Below, one piece after another: positions 19,391 to 35,000 of a stretch of 64,000 bases of DNA. The notes below the pieces were generated by a model that saw only the letters and a list, made by a program, of their open reading frames with translations, was not told the DNA's origin and made no database searches. Where the stretch lies: positions 124,001-188,000 of the forward strand of contig WIXG01000110.1 in NCBI GenBank assembly GCA_009869945.1, in the 5' to 3' direction. Made by a program: the position numbers and the translations under genes. Each line of letters opens with the position of its first letter. Position 1 is the first letter of the stretch. Origin of the DNA: Mesaphorura yosii. Its lineage: Eukaryota; Arthropoda; Collembola; Poduromorpha; Tullbergiidae.

Positions 19391-22300
19391 TTTTCCTTTT
19401 CTTGTACACGATCACGACCAAAAGCTAAAATGCCCGTGGGTCTCTAAATTATAACTCGGTCGTTATTACTATTACAATTATTTGAGCAGGAGAAACCCAA
19501 ACCTTTTAACTTTACGACTTTCAATATCCAATTCTACGCACAACACGATACGGGAATAACTTTACTCTCCACAACCGATGCGTAAGGGAAATGCGATGAA
19601 ATTCGTACGCACAGTTTGCATGAGCAACGAGCACGCTCAAACGATTAGTTTACATTTTTGCAAGTGCAGCACAATAAGTCAAATCCATCGCTACTCCTCT
19701 TGACTTTTTATAGCGAATTGGGCAATCTTCATAGTTTGGAGTATCTTATTTATGCGCACTGTGGAGTCTGGAGCGGGATCGAGGGACGAAGACAGGGACG
19801 AGAGAAAGTTGCTGCAGTTTTATTCTTTGCGTGCCTGCTTTATCTGCGAAATTCCTCCATTCTCCATTAGATTATTATTGTAACTTTGTGGATAAAGATA
19901 GAACGTGGTTCGGAGCAAGACGACATCAGTCTGAATTGAAGACCCTTTCTTCATCTGCTTCTGGGCTCCCGTTTCTTAACTTTTATGTTCCATCTTCATT
20001 TTGATGAGAACTTTCACATTTAGTGAATTGGAGAATTCCTGGAGTCATCCGAGCGGTTGCTGCATTGCACATTTTACACTTACTATCTTCCATTCTTCGT
20101 TCTGTTGCTCAGTGCGTAATGGTTACGTAAACGGGTTCTGAAATTGGCGCTCGTTCTCGACTGGTTTTGCTGCGATGTTGGAATTACTATTACTCATCGT
20201 TTCGGTCGACCCAAGAGCAGGTAGGCAGAAGCGAAGGTTTGTAATGCTTCTTTCTTCCACTGTATTCTTCACCCGGAGGCTGCCAGGACTATTTTTATAT
20301 TTCCGCAACACGATTCAGTCATTACTGGCCGAACCTCGACCGCCGTTGCTCAGGAACTGAACCTCTTAAATGCGAAGACATGTCCAGCTCTAACTTTTCC
20401 CCAATAACCGTAATGCAATTCGAAAAGAGTTGCGGTCATTCTTTGCAGCACGTTTGTATTCTTCTTTCACTCCCCACAAATGTTACGGTTGCTATTATTA
20501 TGGTAAACGTGCACTTGCCCCAGACACTCGCACACAGCAAAAGTCATAATAACGCAATAAACTTTTGCTCGTCTTTACTATATTTTATATTATTGCTTCG
20601 AAACCCCAGACTCTTAATGGACTTGGGCCCGGTTGACGTGAACAGCAAAACCACGCGGATGTTGTGAACAAAATGGACTTGCCCGCTGGCTTGCGGTATT
20701 GGTGTCGCAGAAGTTTATGACGAATGACAATCATAAGTGTGAGAAGCAAACTTTTAATGCGAACGTCGCTATTTGTTAACCACAACACGTTCGAGCTTCG
20801 GCCGCAAGCCTCGTTTATGCTTTGTATAAGGCGCTACGAGCGAAGTCTTCGGCGCAGTTTTGTTTGAGGAGATGACAATCCATAGATAAAGTTTGGGCTG
20901 CGTGGACGTTTGTGTTGCCGTTGCTGCTTGATTCTTGCGATTAAATATCTTGACCAGGGCGACGGCTTTGTCTGTGGATACAAAAACAACGGGAATTAGT
21001 GCGTCTGCTTTAATTAAACCTGAATAATGATATCAGGACGCTGTTGAGATCTACAGATACTGGCCATACTGGTGCTGCTTCGCTGGTTGGGAATTAAATG
21101 CAAATTTTAAAAAACAGAAACGTGAGACAGGAACCCACAGCACAGCAGCGATGCGGTGGTGGAATCGAGCGGAAGGAAACTTAAAAACTGAAATGTATGC
21201 AAATTGTTTAAAAACTTTCTAAACCTTCCCGGCCTGCAATTCCCTCAGAAAGTTAAGAGGCGCAGACCAGCGACGAAGCCGAGGCCCGCAACTCAAGATT
21301 TGGGAACGGAGAGAAGGTTTCTAGTAATTATTTTACGGCATAACCCAAACTTTATGCCATATTATACAAAATGCATTATGAGAGTTAACAACCACCGTGC
21401 GACTGAGATTCTGCACCGCAACGATGTCGCCCGTGCAGCAGTGGTGGAACTTCCTTCGCCATTGCAGTCCAGGTTCGACTTCGGGACAACCAATTAATAA
21501 AATAAAAGCCACCTATCTCTCACATCTCATTCATCATGCAACAAAACGACGGCAAATCCAAGTCTCCTACCATAGCCTCACGCCGAGAACTAAGAACAGT
21601 TACTACTCTGCTTTAAGTGCTAAACCGCTGGCAAAGCCGTGAGACGAGGAAGTCATTTAGATCTTGACAATAAATATGCTACTGCTTCTTTATTCATTTT
21701 TACTCGTTTCCTCTTGGAAACTGCGCTCTCCAGTTTTTTTATCTTTTGAACAAAACTTCACTCTTAACTTTTCCGACCAACATGAACACTTCGCCCGCAC
21801 TGCACTGTTACAAACTTTGCGCTCGGTTTCTGACATTTTTCCATTGCCCCAATTCCCCATTCTGCTTGGACTCATCACTTTTGATGCACTCGCTCTTCAC
21901 CGGCTCCTCGATTTCAAACTTACATGCGTCTCAAACCGTCGAGTCTAATTTTTGACCATGGCGCAAATGTTCGCTGCGCGAAGTTCACACCAGCCATTCA
22001 GATGAAGTGCTCAATGCTACTCTCGGGCACATGTGGATCCCAGCTTACATGTTTACATTGCTTGAAGTCTTGCAACATTTTACCCGGAAATATTTGCGAG
22101 CGTCTCACAGCTACAAATATGAAAGATTGCATGCCTTTCCCCTCATTCTCCAGGGTGATTCTGACTTTCGTTGGCGTGCTCCGTGAAAAAGTATTATATT
22201 GTAAAACTCCCTGGTGTCAACCATCAATCACTTCGGATTTTCATGCAATCCAGCTGTGACATTGCTAGTCTTGTCACATCATAACTTTTACTTTTCTGTT

Positions 22301-25300
22301 CTGGTCATATTTCTTTCCTCGTTTTCCCCTTTTCTCGGCCTCCCTTCCTTCGCACGCGCGCAGATGAGACATTCCAGAGGGATTCACCTTATCGCCTGCT
22401 CGTCTCTAATGTTATTACAACTAAGAATACAGCTTCTGGTCCATTGCAGCCACATTCCATGATATTACCTTTCGCGTTTCGGTAAATGCGAGCGATTCAC
22501 TTTTCGAAACAACCCGGCTTCACGCCAACTTTAACTGTGTGACGCACTCGGTTCTGGTTGACACTTACAGCAGGTACACCACGTGGGATTATCATTCTAC
22601 TCTGTTGTTTATGTATGGATGTGAAATGCTTAATAATCATACGGTGCTAATTTTATCTTATATTACACCACATTTTGAACAGAATTCTGCCTCGTACGTT
22701 TGTAATAAATTTTTATTAGCGAATGTGTTTGGCTAAAGCAGTTGCAACAATAGCGCACACGCGAGAAATATTACCATCAATAAAGTATTTAGCCCGTGAA
22801 TAGTAAGCAAACCGAAACCATGTGCAGTTTGTCAATTGACACTAATGCGAGTAATTGGAAAATATTACATGTCACGAAAAGATACAAAAGCCCTAGCCAA
22901 GCCTGCATTCCCTCATTCTCGAATGGTTTGGAGTGCACGGGATGTAACTGTATCTTAGAATTCGGTACACATACGAATTCTATTTCGTGTTACACTTTTT
23001 CATCAAACCATGAAATTTCTCCAGGCATGGCTGGCCACGGCCGAGAAGAACTTTCCCACAGAAGAACAGGAAAGGAGAAACGTGAGGACGAAATTGACTT
23101 GAGCGAAGGCACACACACGTTTATAGCAAGAGACATATTCTGAGACACGCTGCGTACGAGTACGGGCATGGATCGCAAGCTTTCGCGTGTAATTCAAAAG
23201 GTAGACACAGAAATCCACCGACTGTTGAAAAGGAAAACGAATGAAAGCAGCAAAACTAATGGAGGCTAGAGTAAGAAAGATGAAGCAGAATGAGGAGACG
23301 ACGACCGATCGTCTCAGTCCCAAAATATATCTCTGTTAGAGCTTTTGATGCAACAACTGACTAAGATCAATGATGTAGTGAAAGCGGCAGAGCAGTGTGA
23401 CTTGCCAAGAAATAAAAATATAACAAAGCAGATATATTCTGGTCTCTACTGCCACTGCCTCGTTGTGCACTTTTCCACTTTCGTAGTACGGCGTATTTGC
23501 ACGGGCAGAAGTTGCTCATTGTAGCGAGTTTAAAGACTGCAGGCCGCGAGAACCGGGCACAGTTCCTTGGCTTGGATCCTCGTGTGCAACTACTGAACAT
23601 AATGTAATTTTATGTCGACTACCGCTTCTCTGTAGTCACATTTTGTGCCGGTTCACCAGATTCAGGATAATTGGACAAGAGGTAAATACTTTGTAGTTTA
23701 CGGTAAGCCGTGGACGTGGATGTGGACCAGACTGCCCAATTCCAGTCGCCAAAGTTGTTATCGTCCCACTTTCCACTTTCACCGGTTTTCGTTTAGACCA
23801 AAGTGAAAGCCTCGTAAGTGCTGAGCAAAAACCCACCATCAGATCACCATGAATAAATTGTGCGGTAACAAGAAATTGTGAATAATATAAAATGCATTCT
23901 AGCATGTTGTTATAACCAAATGAAAGAAAATGGATCGAATAAAGTAGAGGAAAGATTAGTTGAACTTACTCCAGCTATTTATTCTACTATTCCACCTCAC
24001 CCACGTTGTGAGCTGTGTGGTTGCCTCCTGCCTCTAATCCGGTACGCATACTTCTTTGTTTGCATTACAATTCGCGTGCGCTTTCGCTTTGCGTCGCCGA
24101 CTCAAAAGCAAAGTTGGAGTTGGAGGTTAAGAACAAGAGCGGAAGTAACCTTTGCATTAAAAAATGTATTATGGCTGCGGCAGGATGGCTCAGTCTATCA
24201 TAGTCTAGTGTACTGCGGTGGGAGCGGAGCTCAAGGCGCAGACAGAAAGGAGTAAGGAGTAGCAGTAAGAATTCAGTTTCATCGCCGCTTCTTCCTTGAC
24301 AGTGTATTCTATTTATTGTTTCTTCGGGTTTCCTCTCTTTTTATTCCGCTGGATGCTGAGCAGCATGCACTGCGGGCAGATGCTGCTCTCGTGCTTTCTC
24401 CGTGCGCGCTCTGCGCGAGGTTCCTTCGTTCACTATTCTTTATGTCTTCCAATAAAATTTAATATAAAACGTGGACCGTGCATGTGTGTACATGCATGTT
24501 CGTAGCTCGTATTATCGTATCCGAAGAAATTTGAGCCTTCCTGGATCGGGTTAGAATAGCCCGGCTGAGCGAGCCTTTCACGTTCCGTACAATTTATTAT
24601 ACCTTATATGAAGGAGATTCCTGGAGCAACAATGCAACATAAACTGGAGACAGCAGTAAATATACGCACGAAAAAAGTGAAACAAAATCGTTCTCATTTT
24701 TCATTTGGCTGAACCACTAACCAGAACACGGTGCCACGACCGGGAACACAAAACAACTCTGATCCAACGGACTACGTACTTAACTTTATTACTTTCAACA
24801 AGAAAGTACGCAGTAATAATAATATTATAAGCGAATGATGTATTTTCCATTACTTCTGTATTAGATTTCATTAACCTTCAGGTTAGATGCTCACATGAAA
24901 TATGAGATATGAGCCGGATCTTATCATAAAAACAATGGTCTTTCAATTACAGAGAAACCAAGAAGCGTGTTTTATTCATCACATGCGGGCAGATGTTGGG
25001 GAAAGTTGGCTCATATCTCACACGCACAATCTGTCATTAAATGAATAAAGTTGGTTCGCACAACAATAAAATAGCTATAAACGCACTGTGTGAATCTGCC
25101 GTGGCATGTGGCATCCTACACACCGTGGTCACTTTTTCTGACAAATTGTCCAGTGGCATCCACGCCTATGCCACCGGGTATTAAAAAGCTCATTTGACCG
25201 TATCTCATGCAACTGGCAACTTCTTTATCGAGAAGGTGAGGTACCCATTCTGCAAGCTTAAACAATGAATTCGAGCAAGCAGGTGCTGATAGCAAGACAC

Positions 25301-28300
25301 GTTATCCGATACTTGTATCGTGCAAATCAGTCAAGTTCTTTAACAAAGTTTATACACGCCAGCTTAATTCAACGACAGATGCCTTCACAGTTGGTCAGAC
25401 CACGCCTTTTGGTCTCCCAGCCTCTCATGTGTGTGCAGCAGAAGATCCATCTTCACATCAGATTTTAAATCGGAGCTTTTCTTTCGAGAAAGCCTTATTC
25501 ACTCAAACTGAAATTACGCAGGAAAGCCATTTCATCTCCATCAAGTTTTGAAGTCGTGTATACCATCGAGTTATCACGCCTGAAAAATTCAGTACGTCTT
25601 CATACAAACAGTACTTTTTGTTCGCTGTATCTTGCAATTTGAGCAGACCTTCACGAAAAAATATTACTGCATCTAAACGTGTAACAAGAAAAAGGTTGTA
25701 CGAAGTTGTTCCATGGTTTGTTTTTGTGCTTTTCTCATGTATCATGGCATATCAATTATTAAAACCACAATAACTTTAGAAGCTTGTAATACGAATCTCT
25801 TTACCTTGTAACAATTCACTAGCAAACAAACAACACCCTCGCAAGAACTGCCTCATTCATATTTTATTACATGACGCAGCCAAAACAGTACGCTGGCCAG
25901 CGAAAGCTGAAATCCTGGGAAGCATAATACACTCGTTCCATCATCTCGAAGTATAAATTACATAAATATAAGGCTAGGTATTTAAAATTGCTAAATCTTT
26001 TGGGAGAAGCCTCTGTTCTGCTGCTGACTCGAATATTTACATAACATAACAGTGCAATGCAGAAGAGAAGCTGCTAAATTACATTGTCTTTCTTAATTCT
26101 TTATCATTTTAGCTTCTATTATTATTTTTGAAAAAGATCTTCTCTGACTTTCCACCGTGAGTACGATAATTATAGAGGCACGAGCAGAAAAGGCACTGGG
26201 AAATGAAATTCATTATCAAATTCTTCTACGCTGAACCTTCAAATACTTATGCAGACTTATGATAATATTTACTCATTATTCTTTGCCGGAACGACACCCT
26301 TCTCACTTCCTCCTGCCATGATCCATCGCACATTAACCCCGAAAACACTTGCTTCGACCCGAGTTGTTTGTTGCGACATAACTCTTGAGGGATACCAAAA
26401 AGTAGCAACGCAAAACGAGAAAATTTATGCAAAATTGGGCACAAAGAAGTGGCGAGTCCAAAAAGAGCCAAGAATGGCCCATTATGTGCATTATAATATT
26501 ATTGTTCCTATTTATAATACCACATTTACATGTTTAATGCTTGGAGGAAGAAGTTCAACTGAACAGTCTTGAGCAGTGTCATGCCCAAGCCACGCCATGC
26601 CAACTTCACCATCACCGTCTCTGGAGCATTTCACAACTACCGTCCCGAGTAGCGAGTGAGTAAAAGAATTAATAACTCCACAACTCACGTCGCGCTGCGA
26701 ACATTCCAAAGTTTTGTAAAGGACACTGCCACTGCCATCCCCGCTATTCTAGTGTTCTAGCACCAGACTTGGTTTCATTGCAACAATTTCATAGTAAAAT
26801 ATATTTTATGAGAAGCATAAAGAGAAATTATGAGTCCACCGCATCCCCAGCAACATTATTACTTACACCAAGTATCCGAGTGCTGCTCATCCCGTAATTC
26901 CAGCCAGGACCAAGACAATTTCCCGGCTACCTTTTTATATTCCGGGTTCATTGTATGCAATATTTAGGGCACGGGTTTTATTCACGGAAGTTTCACTGTG
27001 CCTTCCTGCTTGGTGTTGCATTGTCTGTGAAATGACTGAATAAATATTAAATGTGTGTCATTCTCATTCGTCGAGTATGCAGCTCAGGTTCCCTCCGCCT
27101 TTCATTATGCTGGCGGGTACTCAGTTCTCATTTCAAGTACCTGCCTCTCAAAGTTCTGGTGAAAGAACTGGCCAACTGGGCGTAAAAGCTATGACAAAGT
27201 GTTTGTAAATTGGAGTAATCCAGTTTATAGTGAAACAGCAGCAGCAGTGAAAGTGAAGTCAACGCAATAAAATGAGGTCTTAAATGTTACATGGAGGATG
27301 TTCGCTAGTCGCTGAAGGTGCTCGTCATAAGGCTCTACGGCACGGTACGAGGCCTTAGCTCATCTGCTTTGCACGAGATCTTAGAGTAAATTGTATATGC
27401 CTACGCGAGATCCAAAGCTCGGGCGTTTGCGAAGTCAAAACTCCTTCCTTCTTCTTAATCTTGAAGAAAGAATAAATCATTTGGGAATATACACACCCTG
27501 GATGCATGTATGAGTGCGAGGAGACGAACTGGAGAAAGCGGCAGTTGTTAGTATGCTTCGTCTACACGGGCTACGTGTCTGTGCCACGCACTGAGAATTC
27601 GTGGAAGCGCAGACTGCACAGTTTAAGGTTTTTGGATTACTTTGTAGTATTTGCTTATTCAGTGCATACACAAACGTCCACGGGCACAGAAAGCGTTACA
27701 GTGCGTGGTGACGAGGAAGAAAGCGAGGAGGAGGAGATACAAAATCTTTCAAGCTCAAACTCGACTCGACTTTTCTCAGCGACGGCGACGACGACTACTC
27801 CAATCTTCCACATGTAATAGCCAGTACTGAACTGAACTGTATTGCACGATCTCAGTGAAACGCGTAACTGTAACGGGTATTGTCAGCTGGCGTACACAGA
27901 TTATATAAAATATAGCATTAGTTAATGTAGCTAAAATATTTCTTGAGCCTCGGGTGCATGACCATTGTGCGTGTGCTCGTGTAATGTATGGACGCAGGAT
28001 TTGTCAAATATATTTGGACATAAATTTCCTTTGCATCGCCTAAATTAAATTGAATCCATTTCTGCATGAAATATTGGAATTTATTTGAAAACTTTTGACT
28101 GCAGCGTACGCGATAGAATGTGTAAATGGTCTCTTTGCTTACGCTCGTACACTCTTATGCGCGTTGCTCTACTCACACGTACTACGAATTCAATTTCATT
28201 CACAAGAATCGACGCGTCGTCGAGTCGTCGCGTGCTGTCGGTACAGATCACGTTATTGATTGACATATTTATCCGTACACATGCAAAGAAGCAGTCACAA

Positions 28301-31300
28301 TCTTCTTTTAGGATAATGCAAATAGATTCCGACACCCCGCGTACAACCCGCACCGAGCCCGTCGTGGTGGAGTCTGCAATGGATCCATTGTGAAATATAT
28401 TCTCTTAAATAGAGTTCATCAGCACAAAGAGCGAGTGTGGAGTGCTCGCAGCCCGCACCGAGGTGAAATTACCCCACGAAGAGGAACAGAACCACAGCGC
28501 TCCGAGATCTTGAGCGAGATGCACGACGCGAGAGAGTGAAAACCTCAACAGGAGACGCAAGCAGATGAAAATGCATGAAAAAGTGTTTTCATTCAGCTCT
28601 TAGCACTCGACTACTTACTCTGAATAAGAAAGTGCACGAGATATGAATCTTCTTCTTTTAAGACTCCTGCCTTTGCGAAAGCTCTTTTGTTGTGTTCTGT
28701 GTCATCACATCGTCCTCGTCGGTCGCGCTGTATGTGTATAATATATTACGTTATTATATCGGTAAGATGATGAATGCCTTCTTATGCTAATGTAACCTAA
28801 CGCAAGACAAGACAAGACCCTTTCCACTTAATAGAACAGCCATGCGTGAGGAAGACTGAACACTTCACAGCATCCAACTCCCTTTGCTTCAAGCCCCCTC
28901 AGAATCTCTTCGCTCATTGTGGCCTGGCACTTGTGAATTCCAAACACAGCTGTCTTCCGTAATCAAAAAGTGGCGTAGGAGCAGCTACGCCACAGTGGCA
29001 GTGCTTGGAGGCTGAACAATGCAAAAAATGAATGATGAGAAAAAGAATGGAGGCCCCGTTTTGGAAAATTTAACCCTGGTTTTGTTCGACACAGAAAACA
29101 TTCGCATCAGCAACAGTAACATCATGGAACTTGGAGCTTCCTTCTCCTACGCAGAAATCTCGGCTCAATATATTTTCCATGCACAGTGTAGATTATATGA
29201 AAGCCCTTATCAGTCATCTTCGTCCTACACATTCAAGCGACGTTGTTCAAGTATTGATCTCCAATTTGGGGAAATCAATATTTTATACATTCTCATTTGA
29301 CTCTGATTGTGCCACTTACATAATCTTGGCTCTGCATCTTATTGTCTCGGAAGCTTCCCTTGAACATGAGCGTCTATATTTTATGCCCAGACGATGTAAC
29401 ATGAAATATGTTGGAATATTAATTTAGAGGGAGACAGGCGCTCTGTTTTTGCATATACAAGAAAGTTTTAAGTTTTCGTATCTAGGCCAAGTAATTCAAG
29501 ACTCCAGACTTGAGGCCTCCAAACTCTAGTTTTCTCTCCTCCCGTGTTACAAAACCTTTGAAAAATGTATTAAGACATAATTCTCCTTCCCGCTTGAGAC
29601 TACGGTAGCTCCCGAAGAAAGAGAAAGCAAAACTTGGTCGTTTAATCTAATATTTATACATGGACGACGCGTAATGGCGTTTGCAAGATGACTGTTCTCC
29701 TCTTCCTTTTCTGCTCCGCCTGGAGACAGGCCGTGTTCGTGTAAACGCGTGGAAGTTAGAATAAGTACGATGATTATGATGTCAAAACAAGATGTTATCA
29801 ACAAGTTACCTGAATGTCACTCAACATTATGCACGCAACACAATAACTACAACTAAACTAACCGTCAGGCTAGCAGAAGCACAGCAATAGCAACGGCAAG
29901 AGGAGTTGACGTTGCATCGTGTGTAGACATGAGCCATGTAATTTCAAAAGTTTAATAATTTCGCTCACGCTCTTGCTTTAACAAATCCTGCGGTGCTTAC
30001 TGGATAATCCGTCAGAAGGCTGCGTGAAAACAGCGCAGCATCGACAAAATCAACGCGTCACGCGCATCGAAAACGGCAGAGTAAAGCACGTTGCATATTT
30101 TATTCAAAGTTAATTTCTTCCTACACTAACGATATTTAGTAGTTTATCTTTCCATTTGACAACATTCCGCGCATCCTGTGCACGTATTTGTGCATAAAAT
30201 TGTCATTTTGAGTATTATACGTTGCTTTTATTATGGCCTTCGCGAGTGATAACACTTTCACAGGCCATGCAGCACAACGAAGCGGCAGCAGCAGCAGTGG
30301 TAAAGGTTAAGCTAAAGAGAGAAGAATTAATGGGACAACATAATACTAAAGTCAATGCACAAGAAAATTGGTATTTCCCTTCTCACGTACTGCAAGCAAG
30401 CAAGTGTGCTCGTATTCGTATCGTTTTTATTCGTGCTCGATTTTTCTTTCAAATTCATTTTTTCTACTGCCACTGCCGCGTACGAGACTGTTACGCTGCT
30501 GTTGAGAAGAAAAATAGGTACACATAAAGGTTTGAATATCATTCATATTTCTTGGGACTTGAAAGTTGGATGTTCAAGCTGCAAGAAATGTGGAACGCTT
30601 TCGATTCAGAGTGTCCTGAATACTACAGCCTTTCTATTTGGTTTGGTCCCTGCTACCATTTCCATTGCTCTACACTTGTCGAGTGCAGGACCGTGGACCA
30701 TATATTTTCCCCAGCACCTTTTATTCAGCGTTTTAAATTTTATGAAAAATTCAAATGAAAAATGCAGACTGGAATGCGGAATGGCCTCAACAAATAAAAG
30801 ATGCTCTTCTTTTTAGGCCCTGATTTAAGCATTAGGCCAGAGGCAATAAACGCTGGTGAGAATATTCTAAATTCGGGGACTCAAGGCTATGTGCTTTAAG
30901 CAGGTAATGATTGGATGCTTTCGTCATTTTCCACACAAACAGAATTTTGCATGTCGGATTCAACAATGCCCAAGCAAATATTCTGCCGTGATCTCCGTCT
31001 CCATGATTTCCCCGTTATCATTACAATGGCAAAGAAAGCAGGGATGCGCAACAAAGCAGGAAATGACGCGACTTGGCAAATGGGGATGAGAAGGCATAAA
31101 AATCTCGTAAAAAGAAAATGAACGACTTCATATATTAAAACTTGAAGTAAAAATATAAAAATACCGAGCATCCGAGGGAGTGGAACATTCCTTTGCCATT
31201 GCCATAACCTATAAAGCCATTCGTGTGCTTTGCCTAACATTTCAAGTCGTCGTTTGTAATATTATTACGATGTGTGATACAAAACCGAGGCAGGAATCCG

Positions 31301-32000
31301 GTTATAACACACCGTCTCTCATCTCGTATATCAAAGTGCTCTTTAAAAGAAAGGAGTCGGGGTCGATGAAATTGAAGCGAAAAAGTGCGTGGTACTTCTT
31401 AAACCGTCCCGTGTTGAAGTTTACTTAGAAATCACACTTATTTGGTCGGATCACTCACTGCCTCTTCTTCTGAACTACACAACCAAGTCGGCATTCTTCT
31501 CAGGAAGCCGAGCCCAAAGCAAAGGAATAAATTGTCACAACTACTTACACGCGCACAAAGGATACTCGAAGATTGGAACCGAAAGATGAAATGTGAACGT
31601 GTTTTTCGTGGAAAAGGATTAATTCATTAGACGCGGAAAATTGTTAGTTTCCCTCTGTCTTCTCTGACTCGTTTTCTTTGCACTACAAAGTCGGGTTGGT
31701 CCGCCGGTCTTCGCCTTGTGCTAGGTGCCAAGAGACTTTTGTCTTGGGATAAAAAGTTTGCCCACCCTCTCAACTGGACGGAGGGACTCACCGGGTGCAT
31801 AACCGCCTCACATTTCATTGCACGTTCAAGCACGCCCGCCGAAGCGAGATCGGGAGGGAATGGCAATCTTATTTCACTTGCCCAACAGCCCATATTAATC
31901 TCGCCCCAAATTAAAATTCTGGTAAAAACAGTGTCATAAATGTACTATAGCATTTCATTCATTGGAATCGAATTCGCAGAAGCGTCATCACTCTGAATTT
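19391..32000. other. Gene-poor region upstream of neuroligin, part 1
   Basis: Presumed 5' flank and untranslated or intronic sequence of neuroligin. I see no recognisable exon, tRNA or transposon. The 10-mer TGCCACTGCC occurs at 23450, 26727 and 30468. A short AAGAC run lies near 28803-28818. Confidence 0.5.
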
Positions 32001-35000
32001 TATGGATGGTGCGCACGAGAACCCGACTTCCTCAAATCTCCAAAGTATTACGGACTAACTTTCACACTCGGCGTCGTTCTCGCTTTCAGGACATGCCTTC
32101 AACTTTCTGACCTCTTTTGGGGTTTTCGCTGTCGGTTTGGGTGAAAACTTTATAAGGCTAATGAAACTTTCTCTTCATGTCCGTTCGCTGTAGCCGGAAT
32201 TCTGAGAAGGTTGTACACAGAGGTCTTGGCCTATCTTTCAACTCACGGTGTGATTGTATTAGAGTGCTGTGCGCTAAGTAACACTCAAGTTGCTGAGGTA
32301 AGTTCTTTTGATTAACTCGTAGCTTGACCGGTCTACTTTTCCGCGCAATGGAATTATTGACACACGACAAAATGACACCAGTGAATTGCACGGACTCAAG
32401 CGCGACTATTTTCCCGTCCGTAATCAGTTAATCATCTCCTCTCATCTTGCTACAGACAGAACGAACGCAACTTCTCTTAATGGTTTCATTTACACCTCAA
32501 GTTGTCTTAATTAATGATTAGATGACCGTTGTCATATTTCTTGTGTCCGACGGTCCCTGAGGGTCATACCGCCATAATTAATTAACACCAAGCCAACCAT
32601 GCTCAGCGCTCACGCGCTATGATGAGGCGACAAGTTTTCCTACAGTCGATTCTATCGCAAGCCGGTACCGATTCGTACTAATAAGTGAGCGGTCTCTGAT
32701 TTGTGTTTGTTTTGGGTCCGCGAAAGGAGGATAAAAGAACACAAGCCCTGTGCAAATAAAAAAGGTAAATCTTAAATCAACAAGAAGGCAAGGTAATGTA
32801 ATAAATGAACCTCGTATTTATGTATGCTCGGAGCCAAAAGTAGCGTGCAAACATAATCTATATAAATTGCTACAAGTTATTCTCATTTATCCATCTTTCG
32901 CCTTAATAATATCAACCTGGATTACAACTTTTCGCTTTTGACGTTTACTTTATTAACAACATAGACCGAGGAAGAGGAAGAAAGAAGACGGATGAAAACT
33001 CTGCAACCTTCCACGTCTTACATGAGCTGCTCTTCCGCTCTTTGCTCTTCCAGAAACCTAATTTGACGATGTCGAGAAAAAGTAAAACTTCAAAAAAGGT
33101 TTTGGGGGTACGCCAACGTGCATGCTTTTTAACGTGCATGATGAATAATGATCATCATAATCTATTTTCTACTTCCTTTCCTTGGTATTATTACGAACAG
33201 AAGCTAAACTCACGAAATATTTGATCCTTATCAATCAACAAGAGCAAATAAAGAACGGAAGAGTGGAACGGTGGGCAAAGAAATGCGTGGAGAGAAGGCA
33301 GGCACATGCACGCATTCAAAGAATAAGATTTCGTCTCTTTATCCGCGTGAGATGGGCACTGTGAGAAGTTGTTGAAGTTGAAGAATCTCCACTCAGACGA
33401 GGCCAAGAGTGGCCACCGATTGCGGGTGAATGGTTGCATCAACGTGCTCGGAACGGAATCCCGAAGAAAGAAGCGTAAAGAATAGAAAAAATAAATGGGT
33501 TTATTTACACGATTGAGTGAGTGAATTTTTACAAACTCCAGGAAAAGAGAAGCCAGCAACTTCACGCAGGAGGAAAACCTCTTCCACTTCTGAATTGAAT
33601 TGTGATTGTAAATATGGGCACACCAGTTCACGTCGTTCACGTACTGGCCAGCGTCGGAGACGGAGAACGAGGTTTATTTACAGCATGCAAGTGGGCTCAG
33701 ACTCGCCTGACATGACACTCTGAAACAGGTCAGCCACTTGCCACTTGCACGGCACGGCAACGTAACGTAACAAAAGCCATCATCAGAAAGCACGATGGAC
33801 CTCTGTTTTTGCCACCTTTGCCGCTGCGCCGTGGCAGGCCTCTGCGTAAGAAGATGGATACTATCTCATTTATTACTGCGGGCAATAATAATAAAGGAGT
33901 AGCGCGCCCGGCGCACATCTTCGTCTCGTCGTGCATGCAAGTGAAAGAAAGTGGAAAACAAAAGAAAAGTTGTTGTTGGGGAAAGGAAAGGGTGAGAGGC
34001 GAATGTCCGTGCGAGAGAATGAGTGAAATTACAAAAGAAAAGAAAAAACTTGAAAACCCGAGATAAAAAGAAAGCCTGGAGGATTCTGAGTTCATGCTAA
34101 GCATGCCATGCATGTTCTCCGTTCGTATCTATGCAGAGCGAGGCCGGTCGCGCGCATGAAGTATTAAGCCTGAACATGAGACGTTGAAGTTGTAAAAGAC
34201 AAACAGAAAATAAGCCCGCGGATATTTATTCTTGGCCAGTAATACGCATGGACGGCCGGGCCAAGCGCCTGCCGTGTGGGTGGACGGAACAGGGAATATG
34301 GTCCAGGCCACGGACCATGATAAGATAATACGTGATATGTGATGGATGAAATTCTTTTATATTATTATTGTTTTGTTTTCTCGTACTTTGAATACAGAGT
34401 GTGTCAAATGAGTCTAAAATCCAACTCCAGCCGGCTAAACATTCGAGCACCACGAACGAAGCGAATGGGTTCAGATCAAGCCTGAAGATATCCACCCGGT
34501 CATGCCCATTCTAGACTTTACCGAGCAATCATTTGTACTATTGCCAAGAACAAAGCCTCATGTCTCATATGTCTCAAGTCTTGCCCGTAGTTATGGCAGG
34601 GCAGAATGCTATCAGTTCCAATATGCTACTGCTTTAGGCACGAATGGCGGTACGCGTTGCACATTACGCTGGATGGGACTTGAGCTGCCTGCCGCCATCG
34701 CTACCATGTCATGGGTAATATTTGCAAGTATTGCCAATCTGCCGAGCCATGCCAAGCACGCCCGGACTGAAACCGCACCGAGTTAGTGACAGACGCGCCC
34801 GATGACAAACTGTGAACGCTCAAGTCGCGCACAACGTAATGGAGACACATTTCAATTTTAGGGTTTAGTAAATAAATAGGAAATTACATGGACCATAAGA
34901 AAGCGACGTTGAGCCCAGGATCGACCACCAGAATAAAGCAAGCATGTGCCCGATATGAAAAACAATAAAATAAAATCAACTCAAGCACAAAATAACTGTG

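Noticed and set aside
19446..19455. TATAAT-like sequence about 60 nt before the neuroligin start codon on the minus strand.
   Set aside because: Common in AT-rich flanks, with no initiator or transcript evidence; the real promoter may be far upstream.
21470..21490. tRNA B-box-like GGTTCGACTTC.
   Set aside because: The flanking bases do not form a T-stem and no A box or acceptor stem could be placed.
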